Assembly (NCBI GenBank): GCA_965234405.1
Contig: OZ248346.1
DNA: 64,000 bases
From: Planktophila turicensis
Lineage (GTDB): Bacteria; Actinomycetota; Actinomycetes; Nanopelagicales; Nanopelagicaceae
Reading direction: 5' to 3' (one strand)
Shown here piece by piece: positions 7,039 through 16,625 of this stretch (its first letter is position 1; each line of letters begins with the position of its first letter). The notes beneath the pieces were generated by a model. The model saw nothing but the letters and a program-made list of their open reading frames with translations, was not told the origin of the DNA and searched no databases. The translations under genes were made by a program, and so were the position numbers.

Positions 7039-8097
7039 TTACCCCTTGTAGTCAGATACCAAGTATGAACGAGCAGCGTCCTTATCTGTAGAAGGCTCAA
7101 CGATGCCAGCAATCCAAGCTGACATTCCTCGCGCTGCCAATGAGCGAATCACTAAATCTCCGATTGCTGGGTCGACTACAGCCGACATTCCGATGCCACA
7201 GTTCCAGGTGCGTTCCATATCTTCTTGTGGAACAGATGCCACATCTGCCAAGAACTTAGTTGCCGCAGGTAGAGCCCAAGTAGAGCGATCGTATTTCGCA
7301 GTAAGTCCAGCAGGGATAACGCGTGCAGTGTTGTCAGCAAGTCCGCCGCCAGTGATGTGGCTAAATGTACGTAACTTCTCGCCCTGCGCCTTGATGAGTG
7401 CAAGACAGTCGAGTGAGTAAATCTCAGTCGGGGTCAGAAGAATCTCACCGAGTGACTGTGAGAAACCTTCATAAGTCTTTGCAAGGTCAAGTTTCTGAGA
7501 GCTGAGAATGTGGCGAATTAATGAATAACCATTTGCATGGAATCCACTTGCTGGCATTGCGATGATGAGATCTCCGGCCTTAACGCGATGAGCGCCAAGT
7601 TGTTTATCTGCATCGACTGCACCTGTTGCAGCACCTGCGATATCAAATTCATCTTCTGCAAGTAAACCTGGGTGTTCTGCAGTCTCGCCACCTACAAGAG
7701 CAGTTCCTGCTTTCACGCACCCGCGTGCAATTCCAGCGACGATATCTGCAATGCGCTCAGGAATCACTTTTCCAACAGCAATGTAATCAGTCATAAAGAG
7801 TGGTTCTGCGCCACAAACAACAAGATCATCGACAACCATGGCAACGAGATCTTCACCGATGGTGTCGTACTTACCCATTGCACGTGCAATCTCAGTCTTT
7901 GTTCCAACGCCATCGGTTGACGTTGCAAGTAGTGGTTGCTTCATCTCTTTCAGTGCTGATGCATCAAAGAGGCCTGCAAATCCACCGATTCCACCCATTA
8001 CTTCAGGACGTGACGCACGGGCAATTGAGGCCTTCATCAATTCAACTGCGCGATCTCCTGCATCGATATCAACGCCAGAATCTTTATAGGTTGCCAT
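7039..8097 (-). CDS. purM: Phosphoribosylformylglycinamidine cyclo-ligase (AIR synthetase)
   Basis: This 352-residue enzyme closes the imidazole ring, converting FGAM and ATP to AIR (purine step 5). It starts TYKDSGVDIDAGDRAVE, the standard PurM opening, and contains the glycine-rich GGFAGLFD, the ATP-site segment TDGVGTKTEIA, DDLVVCGAEPLFMTDY, GGETAEHPG and FSHITGGGLADN. It follows purF with the sequence GTGATG: the purF TGA shares its A with the ATG at 8097, while the GTG at 8100 is an alternative in-frame start. This implies translational coupling. Length is normal. Confidence 0.97.
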   Translation of the reverse strand: MATYKDSGVDIDAGDRAVELMKASIARASRPEVMGGIGGFAGLFDASALKEMKQPLLATSTDGVGTKTEIARAMGKYDTIGEDLVAMVVDDLVVCGAEPLFMTDYIAVGKVIPERIADIVAGIARGCVKAGTALVGGETAEHPGLLAEDEFDIAGAATGAVDADKQLGAHRVKAGDLIIAMPASGFHANGYSLIRHILSSQKLDLAKTYEGFSQSLGEILLTPTEIYSLDCLALIKAQGEKLRTFSHITGGGLADNTARVIPAGLTAKYDRSTWALPAATKFLADVASVPQEDMERTWNCGIGMSAVVDPAIGDLVIRSLAARGMSAWIAGIVEPSTDKDAARSYLVSDYKG

Positions 8098-9584
8098 CAC
8101 TTGTGAACCTTCTCTGTGTGAACATCGGTAACTTCAAGGCGCATTTTGCCTTCTGACATATCTGTTGGAATAGCAATTGGGTATTGACCTGAGAAGCATG
8201 CGCGGCAGAGCTTCTCTTCCGCAACATTAGTCGCTTCAATCAAACCTTCTTCAGAAACGTACGCGAGTGAATCAGCGCCAATTGAGCGACGAATCTCTTC
8301 AACCTCAAGGCCACTGGCAATTAGTTCTGCGCGAGTAGCAAAGTCGATTCCGTAGAAACATGGCCACTTCACGGGAGGAGATGAAATTCGAACGTGAATC
8401 TCAAGAGCGCCAGCTTCGCGCAGCATGCGTACAAGTGCGCGCTGTGTATTGCCACGAACAATCGAATCATCGACAACGATGATGCGCTTTCCTTCAATGA
8501 TTTCGCGTAGCGGATTGAGTTTGAGGCGAATACCAAGTTGGCGAATAGTTTGTGATGGCTGAATAAATGTGCGGCCAACGTAAGAATTCTTTACAAGTCC
8601 TAAGCCGTATGGAATTCCTGATTGCTTGGCATAACCAATAGCTGCAGGTGTTCCTGATTCAGGAACAGGAATAACAAGATCTGCATCTACTGGTGCTTCA
8701 ATGGCAAGGCGCTGGCCAATGCGACCACGGACTGCATGAATGCTCTGCCCTGCAATAGTTGTATCTGGGCGGGCAAGATAGACATATTCAAAGATGCAGC
8801 CCTTTGGTTCAGGCTTTGCCCACATTTCAGAGCGAATTCCATCTTCATTGATTGCAAGAAATTCTCCCGGTTCGACTTCACGAACAAAAGCTGCACCAAC
8901 AATGTCGAGCGCTGCAGATTCAGAGGCGACTACCCAGCCACGATCGAGTTTGCCGATAACAAGTGGTCGAACACCATGACGATCGCGCGCTGCATACAAA
9001 GTGTGTTCATCCATAAAGACGAGTGAAAATGCACCTTCAAGCTTTGGCAAAACAGCAAGTGCACTTGCTTCAACGTTCTTCTCATCTTGCAGACCAATGA
9101 GTGCCGTCATGATTTCAGTATCTGTGGTTGCACCGCGTTCATTCTTTGGTGTTTCAACCTCAAGCTTCTGCACTAACTCGGCAAGGTCACCAGTGTTTGT
9201 GAGATTGCCATTGTGAGCAAGCGCCAAAGTTCCGTACTTTGTTGGGCGAAGAGTTGGCTGCGCATTGACCCATGTGCTTGAACCTGTTGTGCTGTAGCGG
9301 CAATGACCGATTGCAAGGTTGCCGACGAGTGAAGCTAAATCTGTTTCAGTGAAGACCTGCGAAACCAAGCCCATATCTTTATAGACCAAGATGCGGTCGC
9401 CATCAGATGTTGCAATTCCTGCTGATTCTTGTCCGCGATGTTGCAGCGCATAGAGCCCGTAGAACGTTAACTTTGCGACTTCTTCGCCTGGTGCCCACAC
9501 GCCAAAGACTCCACAAGCATCTTGCGGACCTTTATCGTCTTCAAGAACATTGTGATTTAACAATCCATCTGGGCGACGGCTCAT
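8097..9584 (-). CDS. purF: Amidophosphoribosyltransferase
   Basis: This 495-residue enzyme catalyses the first committed purine step, PRPP plus glutamine to phosphoribosylamine. An N-terminal propeptide of 23 residues precedes the nucleophile Cys24 (DACGVFGVW), so self-cleavage is expected. Glutaminase motifs (LQHRGQESAG, HCRYSTTGSS, LAHNGNLTN) are followed by the PRPP loop IIVVDDSIVRGNT. Cysteines in KGCIFEY, PCFYG and LCRACF match the Fe-S ligands of the Bacillus-type enzyme. It overlaps the SCP2-like gene by ATGA at 9581-9584 and couples to purM. Confidence 0.97.
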   Translation of the reverse strand: MSRRPDGLLNHNVLEDDKGPQDACGVFGVWAPGEEVAKLTFYGLYALQHRGQESAGIATSDGDRILVYKDMGLVSQVFTETDLASLVGNLAIGHCRYSTTGSSTWVNAQPTLRPTKYGTLALAHNGNLTNTGDLAELVQKLEVETPKNERGATTDTEIMTALIGLQDEKNVEASALAVLPKLEGAFSLVFMDEHTLYAARDRHGVRPLVIGKLDRGWVVASESAALDIVGAAFVREVEPGEFLAINEDGIRSEMWAKPEPKGCIFEYVYLARPDTTIAGQSIHAVRGRIGQRLAIEAPVDADLVIPVPESGTPAAIGYAKQSGIPYGLGLVKNSYVGRTFIQPSQTIRQLGIRLKLNPLREIIEGKRIIVVDDSIVRGNTQRALVRMLREAGALEIHVRISSPPVKWPCFYGIDFATRAELIASGLEVEEIRRSIGADSLAYVSEEGLIEATNVAEEKLCRACFSGQYPIAIPTDMSEGKMRLEVTDVHTEKVHK

Positions 9585-9877
9585 AGGGTCATCCTAAGCG
9601 GTAGTAGTTGGGATAAATCAGCGCGTATTCCGGAGGCGGAGATCAGGCCGGCTGCCATTGCATCTGCCCAACTCTTTTCACCGTTGGCAAGTGCCAACCA
9701 TGTCTGTGCATCCATCTCGACTGTATTCGGAGGGGTTCCGCGAGTGTGTGTCGGACCTTCACCGCATTGCACTGCGGCATATGGCGGAATACGAACTTCT
9801 ATGGCGCGACCAGGTGCACGTTCAGTAAGGAGAGCAAGAGTCTCCTTCACTTCAGCAAGTACCTGCGGATCGCGCAT
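9581..9877 (-). CDS. SCP2-like (sterol carrier family) protein in the purine operon
   Basis: A 98-residue protein resembling the small actinobacterial 'sterol carrier family' (SCP2/MDMPI C-terminal-like fold): APGRAIEVRIPPYAAVQC, then TVEMDAQTWLALANGEKSWADAMAAGLISASG, matching the family pattern of one helix and the W-A-(I/L)-A-GxxxW signature. SCP2 folds bind hydrophobic ligands, but the short version has no proven role. It sits between purL (5 bases away) and purF (4-base overlap), an arrangement I recall from Streptomyces and Mycobacterium, suggesting a conserved link to purine synthesis. Confidence 0.75.
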   Translation of the reverse strand: MRDPQVLAEVKETLALLTERAPGRAIEVRIPPYAAVQCGEGPTHTRGTPPNTVEMDAQTWLALANGEKSWADAMAAGLISASGIRADLSQLLPLRMTL

Positions 9878-9882
9878 CGAAG

Positions 9883-12114
9883 TTATCCGAACAACTTTGG
9901 GAAAGTTTCGGTATGCGCTTTACGAAGTTCAACCAGTGAAATCTTTGCATCGTTGATAACGAGTGAATCTCCCCCAGATGTTCCAATCTTTGTCAGCGCA
10001 ATCTTCTGTGAAGCTGCTTCACTTGTAAGTGCAGCTGCTTGTGCTGGATCAATGGCAACCACAACACGTCCTGGGGTTTCGCTTAATAGTGAAAGCCCTA
10101 CGTTCTCGAGTTGCACAGTTGCACCTGTGTTGTAACGCAGAACCATTTCGGTCAGAGTTGCAGCAAGACCGCCCTGACTTAAATCGTGTGCTGCGCTAAA
10201 GATCTTCTTTGTGCGACCTGCAACAAGAAGATCAATCAATCGCATTTCACGTTGAAGATCTGAAGATGGTGCAATACCGCCACGTTGGTTGTGCATGTAT
10301 GCCCATTCGCTACCCGCAAGATCGTTTTCAGTTTCACCTAATAGGTAGAGATCAAGACCTGCGCGATCAAATGACATGGGAGTCCGTGTGCGAACATCGT
10401 CGATTACTCCAAGAACACCAATGACTGGAGTTGGAAGAATCGCAACAGCGCCTGTCTGGTTGTAGAACGAAACGTTTCCGCCTGTTACAGGAAGACCCAT
10501 CTCGAGACAGCCATCAGCAAGGCCACGCACTGACTCTGCGAACTGCCACATAACGCCTGGATCTTCTGGAGAGCCGAAGTTAAGACAGTTAGTGACAGCT
10601 AGTGGCTTTGCGCCAGCGGTCGCAATATTGCGAGCAGCTTCAGCAAGTGCCAACTTCGCGCCTTCGTAAGGGTTGAGATATGACCAGTTGGCATTGGCAT
10701 CTGTGGCTACTGCAACTCCGAGATGCGTCTCCTCATCAATGCGCACCATTCCAGAGTCATCTGGCTGCGATTGAATTGAATTGCCCTGAACATAACGATC
10801 GTATTGATCAGTAACCCAAGACTTATCTGCAAGGTTTGGTGTTGCCGCAAGTTTTAGAACCGTTGCCTTGATTTCATCTGCAGTTGTTGGAAGTGGAACG
10901 TTGATAACTTCCTTTGCAACTGCATCGATATAGGCAGGTTGTGCAAGTGGTCGGTTATAGACCGGACCATCGTGGGCCACAGTGCGAGGTGGAACATCTA
11001 CGATAAGTTCGCCGTTCCAGGTAATTTCAAGATGATTGCCATCTGTGACTTCACCGATGACCGTGACAGTGACATCCCACTTCTCGCAAATTTCGAGAAA
11101 GCGAGCAATCTTGCTTGGTTCGACAATTGCGCACATGCGCTCTTGTGATTCTGACATCAAGATTTCTTCTGGTGATAGTGAAGGATCGCGCAGCGGAACC
11201 TTGTCGAGCTGAACCTTCATGCCACCTGAGCCACCTGAAGCAAGTTCTGATGTTGCACAAGAAAGTCCTGCGCCGCCAAGATCTTGAATACCGACAACTA
11301 AATCTTCAGCGAAGATTTCGAGTGAACATTCGATAAGAACTTTCTCAACGAATGGATCGCCAACTTGAACAGCAGGACGCTTTGCAGGTCCCTTTGATTC
11401 AAAAGTTTCAGAGGCAAGGACTGATACTCCGCCGATTCCATCTCCGCCGGTCTTTGCACCGTAGAGAACGACAAGGTTGCCAGCTCCGGCAGCTTTGGCA
11501 AGCTTGATATCGCTATGTTTCATAACGCCTACGCAAAGGGCATTAACCAAAGGGTTTCCGAGGTAGGTCTCATCGAAGACAACTTCGCCACCGATATTTG
11601 GCAAGCCAAGACAGTTCCCGTATCCGCCAACTCCAGCAACGATGCCAGGTAGTACGCGACGAGTATCGGCCGCATCCGCTGGACCAAAGCGAAGTGGATC
11701 CATTACTGCGATTGGACGTGCACCCATCGTCAAGATGTCACGAACGATTCCACCAACGCCAGTTGCAGCGCCTTGGTATGGCTCGATAAATGATGGGTGG
11801 TTGTGAGATTCGATTTTAAAAGTGACTGCGTAACCCTGACCAACATCGACAACACCTGCGTTCTCGCCGATACCGACAAGAAGGGCATCGGTCTTAACAG
11901 CCTTGTCACCAAATTGCTTGAGGTGAACTTTGGAAGATTTATATGAGCAGTGCTCAGACCACATCACTGAATACATAGCGAGTTCAGATGAAGTTGGACG
12001 GCGACCAAGAATTTCCTTGATGCGCGCGTATTCGTCAGGCTTTAATCCAAGCTCAGCGAATGGTTGTGATAAATCTGGATTTGCTTGTGCCGTTGCAACG
12101 GTATCGAGTGACAT
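9883..12114 (-). CDS. purL: Phosphoribosylformylglycinamidine synthase, large subunit
   Basis: This 743-residue small-type PurL is the synthetase subunit of the PurLQS complex, converting FGAR, glutamine and ATP to FGAM. Visible motifs are MWSEHCSYKSS (catalytic His), VTFKIESHNHPSFIEPYQGAATGVGG, MGARPIAVMDPLRFG, VQDLGGAGLSCATSE and, in the second repeat, VTGGNVSFYNQ. The length is that of PurL needing separate PurQ and PurS, both encoded just upstream. Its ATG shares the A of the purQ TAA stop at 12114, implying translational coupling. Confidence 0.98.
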   Translation of the reverse strand: MSLDTVATAQANPDLSQPFAELGLKPDEYARIKEILGRRPTSSELAMYSVMWSEHCSYKSSKVHLKQFGDKAVKTDALLVGIGENAGVVDVGQGYAVTFKIESHNHPSFIEPYQGAATGVGGIVRDILTMGARPIAVMDPLRFGPADAADTRRVLPGIVAGVGGYGNCLGLPNIGGEVVFDETYLGNPLVNALCVGVMKHSDIKLAKAAGAGNLVVLYGAKTGGDGIGGVSVLASETFESKGPAKRPAVQVGDPFVEKVLIECSLEIFAEDLVVGIQDLGGAGLSCATSELASGGSGGMKVQLDKVPLRDPSLSPEEILMSESQERMCAIVEPSKIARFLEICEKWDVTVTVIGEVTDGNHLEITWNGELIVDVPPRTVAHDGPVYNRPLAQPAYIDAVAKEVINVPLPTTADEIKATVLKLAATPNLADKSWVTDQYDRYVQGNSIQSQPDDSGMVRIDEETHLGVAVATDANANWSYLNPYEGAKLALAEAARNIATAGAKPLAVTNCLNFGSPEDPGVMWQFAESVRGLADGCLEMGLPVTGGNVSFYNQTGAVAILPTPVIGVLGVIDDVRTRTPMSFDRAGLDLYLLGETENDLAGSEWAYMHNQRGGIAPSSDLQREMRLIDLLVAGRTKKIFSAAHDLSQGGLAATLTEMVLRYNTGATVQLENVGLSLLSETPGRVVVAIDPAQAAALTSEAASQKIALTKIGTSGGDSLVINDAKISLVELRKAHTETFPKLFG

Positions 12115-12794
12115 TACTTCACACCTCCAGAAACAAAACTTTTCAGAACAGAGGTAAAGAATCCAAGACCATCTGCTGACGGACCAGCAAGTGAATCGAT
12201 GGCATGTTCAGGGTGAGGCATTAAGCCAACAATATTTCCGCGTTCATTGGTAATTCCTGCAATCAAGTTACGTGATCCATTCGGATTTTCTCCAACATAG
12301 CGCGCAATAATGCGACCTTCGCCTTCAAGCGCTGCAAGGGTTTCGTCATCGCACATATATGCGCCTTCACCATTCTTCAATGGAATGAGAACCTCTTGCC
12401 CTTGAGTAAATGAAGATGTCCACGCAGTATTTGTATTTTCGATTGTGAGCTTCTGATCACGGCATAAGAAGTGAAGTTCGTGGTTACGAGTAAGCGCACC
12501 TGGTATCAGGTGAGCTTCGGCAAGGACCTGAAAGCCGTTACAGATACCTAGTAGAGGCATCCCGCCCTGGGCTGCCTTAATGATTGGCTCCATCACTGGA
12601 GAGAAGCGAGAGATTGCTCCACAGCGAAGATAATCACCGTAAGAGAAGCCGCCAGGGAGGATGACTGCATCTACACCGTGAAGATCTGCATCGTTATGCC
12701 ACAAAGCTACTGATTCGCCACCGGCATGGCGAACAGCGCGGGCTGCATCTCGATCATCGAGAGTGCCTGGAAAAGTTACAACACCAATTTTCAT
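12114..12794 (-). CDS. purQ: Phosphoribosylformylglycinamidine synthase, glutaminase subunit
   Basis: A 226-residue class I glutamine amidotransferase that delivers ammonia to PurL. It starts KIGVVTFPGTLDDRDAARAV and carries the oxyanion-hole stretch LPGGFSYGDYLRCGAI, the nucleophile elbow GICNGFQVL (Cys) and the catalytic His-Glu in LMPHPEHA near residue 190. It lies 5 bases downstream of purS and overlaps purL by one base, so all three subunits should be made together. Confidence 0.97.
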   Translation of the reverse strand: MKIGVVTFPGTLDDRDAARAVRHAGGESVALWHNDADLHGVDAVILPGGFSYGDYLRCGAISRFSPVMEPIIKAAQGGMPLLGICNGFQVLAEAHLIPGALTRNHELHFLCRDQKLTIENTNTAWTSSFTQGQEVLIPLKNGEGAYMCDDETLAALEGEGRIIARYVGENPNGSRNLIAGITNERGNIVGLMPHPEHAIDSLAGPSADGLGFFTSVLKSFVSGGVK

Positions 12795-12799
12795 TGTTA

Positions 12800-13045
12800 T
12801 TACTTCTCCACTCGAACTGTGAAGTTTTCAATAACAGGGTTTGAGAGCAGCTTCTCAGCAGCCTTTTCGACATCAGCAAGCTGTGCCGGAGTTGGCTCGC
12901 CATCGACTTCAATTTCAAATCGCTTTCCTTGGCGAACATCTTTGGCAAAGTTAAATCCAAGACGAGGAAGAGCTGCAGCAACTGCCTTTCCTTGTGGGTC
13001 AAGAATTTCGGGCTTTAACATCACATCAACCACGATCTTTGCCAT
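12800..13045 (-). CDS. purS: Phosphoribosylformylglycinamidine synthase, PurS subunit
   Basis: The 81-residue structural subunit that docks PurQ onto PurL. It has the usual PurS pattern: AKIVVDVMLKPEILDPQGKAV, then LPRLGF, VRQGKRFEIEV and NPVIENFTVRVE at the end. The length is typical. It starts the purS-purQ-purL set, 32 bases after the purC stop. Confidence 0.97.
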   Translation of the reverse strand: MAKIVVDVMLKPEILDPQGKAVAAALPRLGFNFAKDVRQGKRFEIEVDGEPTPAQLADVEKAAEKLLSNPVIENFTVRVEK

Positions 13046-13077
13046 TTTTATCTCCCTAGTTGTTATTTTGAAATCTA

Positions 13078-13959
13078 TTAAAACTTGCTACCGGTAATAC
13101 GTTCAAAAGCTTCTTCATATCGCGCCGCAGTTTTTTCTACGATCTCTGCGGGCAATTCTGGAGGTGTGGATTCTTTATCCCATCCACTTGATGTCAACCA
13201 ATCACGGACAAATTGCTTATCAAATGATGGTTGCGATTTTCCTGGAGCCCATCCTTCGGCCTCCCAGAAACGTGAAGAGTCAGGAGTCAGGGCTTCATCA
13301 CCTAAAGTGATTTCTCCAGCCATATTGATTCCGAATTCAAATTTTGTATCTGCCAAGATAATTCCGCGGCTGCGAGCAAAATCAGCTGCTGTGTCGTAGA
13401 GCTTGATAGTTAAGTCGCGCAGTTCTGCTGCTTGATCTGCCCCAACAATCTTGGCAGCGCTTTCAAAATCGATATTGATGTCGTGGTCGCCGATTTCAGC
13501 CTTGGTCGCTGGGGTAAAGATGCTTGTTGGAAGCGCTGAACCATCTAATAACCCTGCTGGGAGTGGGTTTCCGCAGACTGCCTGGTTACCTTTATATTCA
13601 GCAAGTCCGCTGCCAGTCAGATACCCGCGAGCCACACATTCGATGGCAAACATTTCAAGTGGTTGAACAATGACTGCACGATCCGCAACAGATGCAGGAA
13701 CATCTTCACTAATGATGTGGTTGGGGACGATATCTGCCAAGAGTTCAAACCAGAACAGTGAAAGCTGAGTAAGGATCGCGCCCTTATTCGGAATTGTTGT
13801 CGGCAATACCCAATCGAATGCAGAGATGCGATCAGATGCAACTAAGAGAATTTCACCGGATTCATTTGTATAGAGATCGCGGACTTTTCCTGTGCGAAGG
13901 TGCTTCCAACCTTCGATGACTGGTGCTGGCGGTGCGCCAGCTGCGCCGAAGCCGCTCAC
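13078..13959 (-). CDS. purC: Phosphoribosylaminoimidazole-succinocarboxamide synthase
   Basis: This 293-residue SAICAR synthetase couples CAIR to aspartate with ATP. Motifs in order are HLRTGKVRDLYTN (ATP loop), LLVASDRISAFDWVLPTTIPNKGAIL, FAIECVARGYLTGSGLAEY and ILADTKFEFG (metal site), then LTPDSSRFW. The length matches the longer yeast-like PurC common in Actinobacteria. It overlaps purB by four bases (ATGA at 13956-13959). Confidence 0.97.
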   Translation of the reverse strand: MSGFGAAGAPPAPVIEGWKHLRTGKVRDLYTNESGEILLVASDRISAFDWVLPTTIPNKGAILTQLSLFWFELLADIVPNHIISEDVPASVADRAVIVQPLEMFAIECVARGYLTGSGLAEYKGNQAVCGNPLPAGLLDGSALPTSIFTPATKAEIGDHDINIDFESAAKIVGADQAAELRDLTIKLYDTAADFARSRGIILADTKFEFGINMAGEITLGDEALTPDSSRFWEAEGWAPGKSQPSFDKQFVRDWLTSSGWDKESTPPELPAEIVEKTAARYEEAFERITGSKF

Positions 13960-15377
13960 CGGATACTGGCGGGTTTGTACTGCGCTGCGGCAGGGTGCGC
14001 GGAAGTAATCGCGTCGATGCGACTTACAACTCGAGCTACTTGTTGGCGTGCATCGCCAGTAAATTCAATGGGGTTACCAATCAGCGCATCAAGTTCTGCG
14101 CGCTTAAATGGAATGCGGTCATCGCCTGCAATTGCATCAAGGAAATTATTAGGCTTGCCTTCGCGCATACCAAGAGCTGCAGCAACTGCATGTTCTTTAA
14201 TCGCTTCATGTGCGACTTCGCGACCGACGCCAGCTTTAACCGATGCCATCAAAATCTTTGTTGTTGCTAAGAATGGAAGGTAGCGCTCGAGCTCTGCAGA
14301 GATCACTGCAGGGAAAGCGCCGAACTCGTTGAGAACTGTAAGCATTGTTTCGAGTAATCCATCCATGGCATAGAACGCATCAGGAAGTGCAACGCGACGA
14401 ACAACGCTGCATGAGACATCGCCCTCGTTCCATTGATTGCCAGCAAGTTCGGAGACCATTGAGGCATAGCCGCGCAAAATAACGGTGAGGCCATTTACTC
14501 GTTCACATGAACGGGTATTCATCTTGTGTGGCATCGCCGATGAACCAACTTGGCCTGCCTTAAAGCCTTCTGTAACAAGCTCTGCGCCCGCCATCAAGCG
14601 GATTGATGTGGCAAGAGAAGATGGTGAAGTCGCCAGCTGAACAAGAGTTGTGAGTACTTCGTAATCAAGTGAACGGGGATAAACCTGGCCAGTTGAATCG
14701 AGAACGCGATAAAAGCCGAGTTCCTTAGCAATCGCAGATTCGAGTGACTGGTGCGCTTCAGTGGAACCGAGTAAATCAATTGAATCTTGCGCTGTTCCGA
14801 CAGGACCCTTGATTCCGCGCATTGGATAGCGGCTCTGAAGAGATGCAAGACGCTCGTAGGCGTAAAGGAGTTCTTCGGCAGCGGATGCAAAACGCTTTCC
14901 GAGTGTGGTGATCTGTGCGGGCACATTATGTGAACGACCAGCGATTGGTTGATCTGAATACTGTGCTGCCTTTGCACCAAGGGCGGCAAGGAGTGCAACT
15001 GTCTTATCGTGAACAATCGCCAGACCCTCGCGCACTTGAAGCGCTTCAATATTTTCGGTTAGGTCGCGGCTAGTCATTCCGGCATGGATAGCTTCATGCC
15101 CGGCAAGTGCGTTGAACTCTTCGATACGTGCTTTCACATCATGGCGAGTAACTTTCTCGCGTGCATCGATAGAAGCTAAATCAACTTTTGTTAAAACCTT
15201 TTCGTAATCGGCAATAACTGCATCCGAGATCGAGTGTCCTAGCTTTGATTGTGCGCGGGCAACTGCAAGCCACAGCTTACGTTCGGCGATGATCTTCTGT
15301 TCTGGCGCAAAGACTTGGCGCATCTCTTTCGATGCATAACGATCTGCTAATACGCTCACTGGTGCATTCTCCCCCAT
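13956..15377 (-). CDS. purB: Adenylosuccinate lyase
   Basis: This 473-residue fumarase-superfamily enzyme removes fumarate twice in purine synthesis (SAICAR to AICAR and adenylosuccinate to AMP). Motifs include RHDVKARIEEFN, GMTSRDLTEN, SHNVPAQITTLGKR and the signature loop GSSAMPHKMNTRSCE near residue 285. Its ATG follows the purD stop directly. Placement between purD and purC fits its place in the pathway, and with purA it completes AMP synthesis. Confidence 0.97.
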   Translation of the reverse strand: MGENAPVSVLADRYASKEMRQVFAPEQKIIAERKLWLAVARAQSKLGHSISDAVIADYEKVLTKVDLASIDAREKVTRHDVKARIEEFNALAGHEAIHAGMTSRDLTENIEALQVREGLAIVHDKTVALLAALGAKAAQYSDQPIAGRSHNVPAQITTLGKRFASAAEELLYAYERLASLQSRYPMRGIKGPVGTAQDSIDLLGSTEAHQSLESAIAKELGFYRVLDSTGQVYPRSLDYEVLTTLVQLATSPSSLATSIRLMAGAELVTEGFKAGQVGSSAMPHKMNTRSCERVNGLTVILRGYASMVSELAGNQWNEGDVSCSVVRRVALPDAFYAMDGLLETMLTVLNEFGAFPAVISAELERYLPFLATTKILMASVKAGVGREVAHEAIKEHAVAAALGMREGKPNNFLDAIAGDDRIPFKRAELDALIGNPIEFTGDARQQVARVVSRIDAITSAHPAAAQYKPASIR

Positions 15378-16622
15378 TTAATTGCCCTTCTCAGCGACCG
15401 ACGCATTGAGCGCGATATCCGAGCGGTAGAACGATCCCTCTAGTTCAATCTGTGAGATTGCGCGATATGCGCGGTCGCGCGCTTCAGTTAGATCAGCGCC
15501 GGTTCCGGTAACGGTGAGGACTCGTCCGCCTGTTGAAAGTAGCGCGCCGCTGCTATCGCTTGTGCCTGCATGAAATACCTGTGATTTATCAATGGCGGGA
15601 ATAGATGAAATAGCTGCCCCAGTCTTTGGCGATTCTGGATAACCCTGAGCTGCGAGAACGACAGTGACGGCGCTTTCATCGCGCCAGTGAAGAACTGCGT
15701 CATCCAAATTATCTGTTGCAGCGTTATAGAGAAGAGTTGCAAGCGGGGTTATAAGTCGTGGAATCAGAACTTGAGTCTCTGGATCACCAAAGCGCGCGTT
15801 AAATTCAATGACGCGGATTCCATCATCAGTGAGTGCAAGACCTGCATAGAGAAGTCCAACAAATGGAGTTCCACGTGCTGCCATCTCGGCAATCATTGGA
15901 GCTAAGACTTTTTCATACGTCTCTTCGACGATGTCATCCGGTGCCCATGGAAGTGGCGAGTAGGCACCCATTCCACCAGTGTTTGGACCTTCATCGCCAT
16001 CGTATGCGCGTTTAAAATCTTGAGCTGGTTGCATCGGCAAGATATTGCGGCCATCTGAGATTCCGAAGAGTGAAATTTCTGGACCTGCAAGATATTCCTC
16101 GATAACAACTCGTGAACATGCAAGAGCGTGATCAAGTGCTACCTGGCGGTCGTTTGTAACGACAACGCCTTTGCCTGCAGCTAAGCCGTCATCTTTTACA
16201 ACATATGGGGCGCCGAAAGTATCGAGCGCCTTTTCAATTTCAGATTGTTCGGTGCAAGTGAAGCTGCGTGCTGTTGGAACGCCTGCGTCGCGCATAACGC
16301 CCTTTGCAAAATCTTTTGAACCTTCGAGTTGTGCGGCTGCCTTTGATGGACCAAAGACAGCAAAACCTGCTTCGCGCAGTACATCAGATACTCCATTAAC
16401 CAAAGGCACTTCAGGACCTACGACAACAAGATTGACTGCTAATTGCTGTGCGAGTTTAAGGATTGCTTCGTTATCTGTAATTGCAACAGGGTGAAGAGTT
16501 GCAAGGGATGCAATACCTGGATTTCCCGGAGCTGCATGAAGTTCAGTACAACTTTTATCTGCTCTTAGTCCTAGTGCGAGTGCGTGCTCACGACCGCCGC
16601 TACCGACTAGGAGGATTTTCAT
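15378..16622 (-). CDS. purD: Phosphoribosylamine-glycine ligase (GAR synthetase)
   Basis: A 414-residue ATP-grasp enzyme joining glycine to phosphoribosylamine (purine step 2). It opens KILLVGSGGREHAL and contains AAPGNPGIASLA, VGPEVPLVNG, YVVKDDGLAAGKGVVV (ATP-grasp lysines), EEYLAGPEISLF, NTGGMGAYSPLPW and EFNARFGDPETQVL. Length is normal. It lies 3 bases downstream of purA and abuts purB. Confidence 0.97.
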   Translation of the reverse strand: MKILLVGSGGREHALALGLRADKSCTELHAAPGNPGIASLATLHPVAITDNEAILKLAQQLAVNLVVVGPEVPLVNGVSDVLREAGFAVFGPSKAAAQLEGSKDFAKGVMRDAGVPTARSFTCTEQSEIEKALDTFGAPYVVKDDGLAAGKGVVVTNDRQVALDHALACSRVVIEEYLAGPEISLFGISDGRNILPMQPAQDFKRAYDGDEGPNTGGMGAYSPLPWAPDDIVEETYEKVLAPMIAEMAARGTPFVGLLYAGLALTDDGIRVIEFNARFGDPETQVLIPRLITPLATLLYNAATDNLDDAVLHWRDESAVTVVLAAQGYPESPKTGAAISSIPAIDKSQVFHAGTSDSSGALLSTGGRVLTVTGTGADLTEARDRAYRAISQIELEGSFYRSDIALNASVAEKGN

Positions 16623-16625
16623 GGC

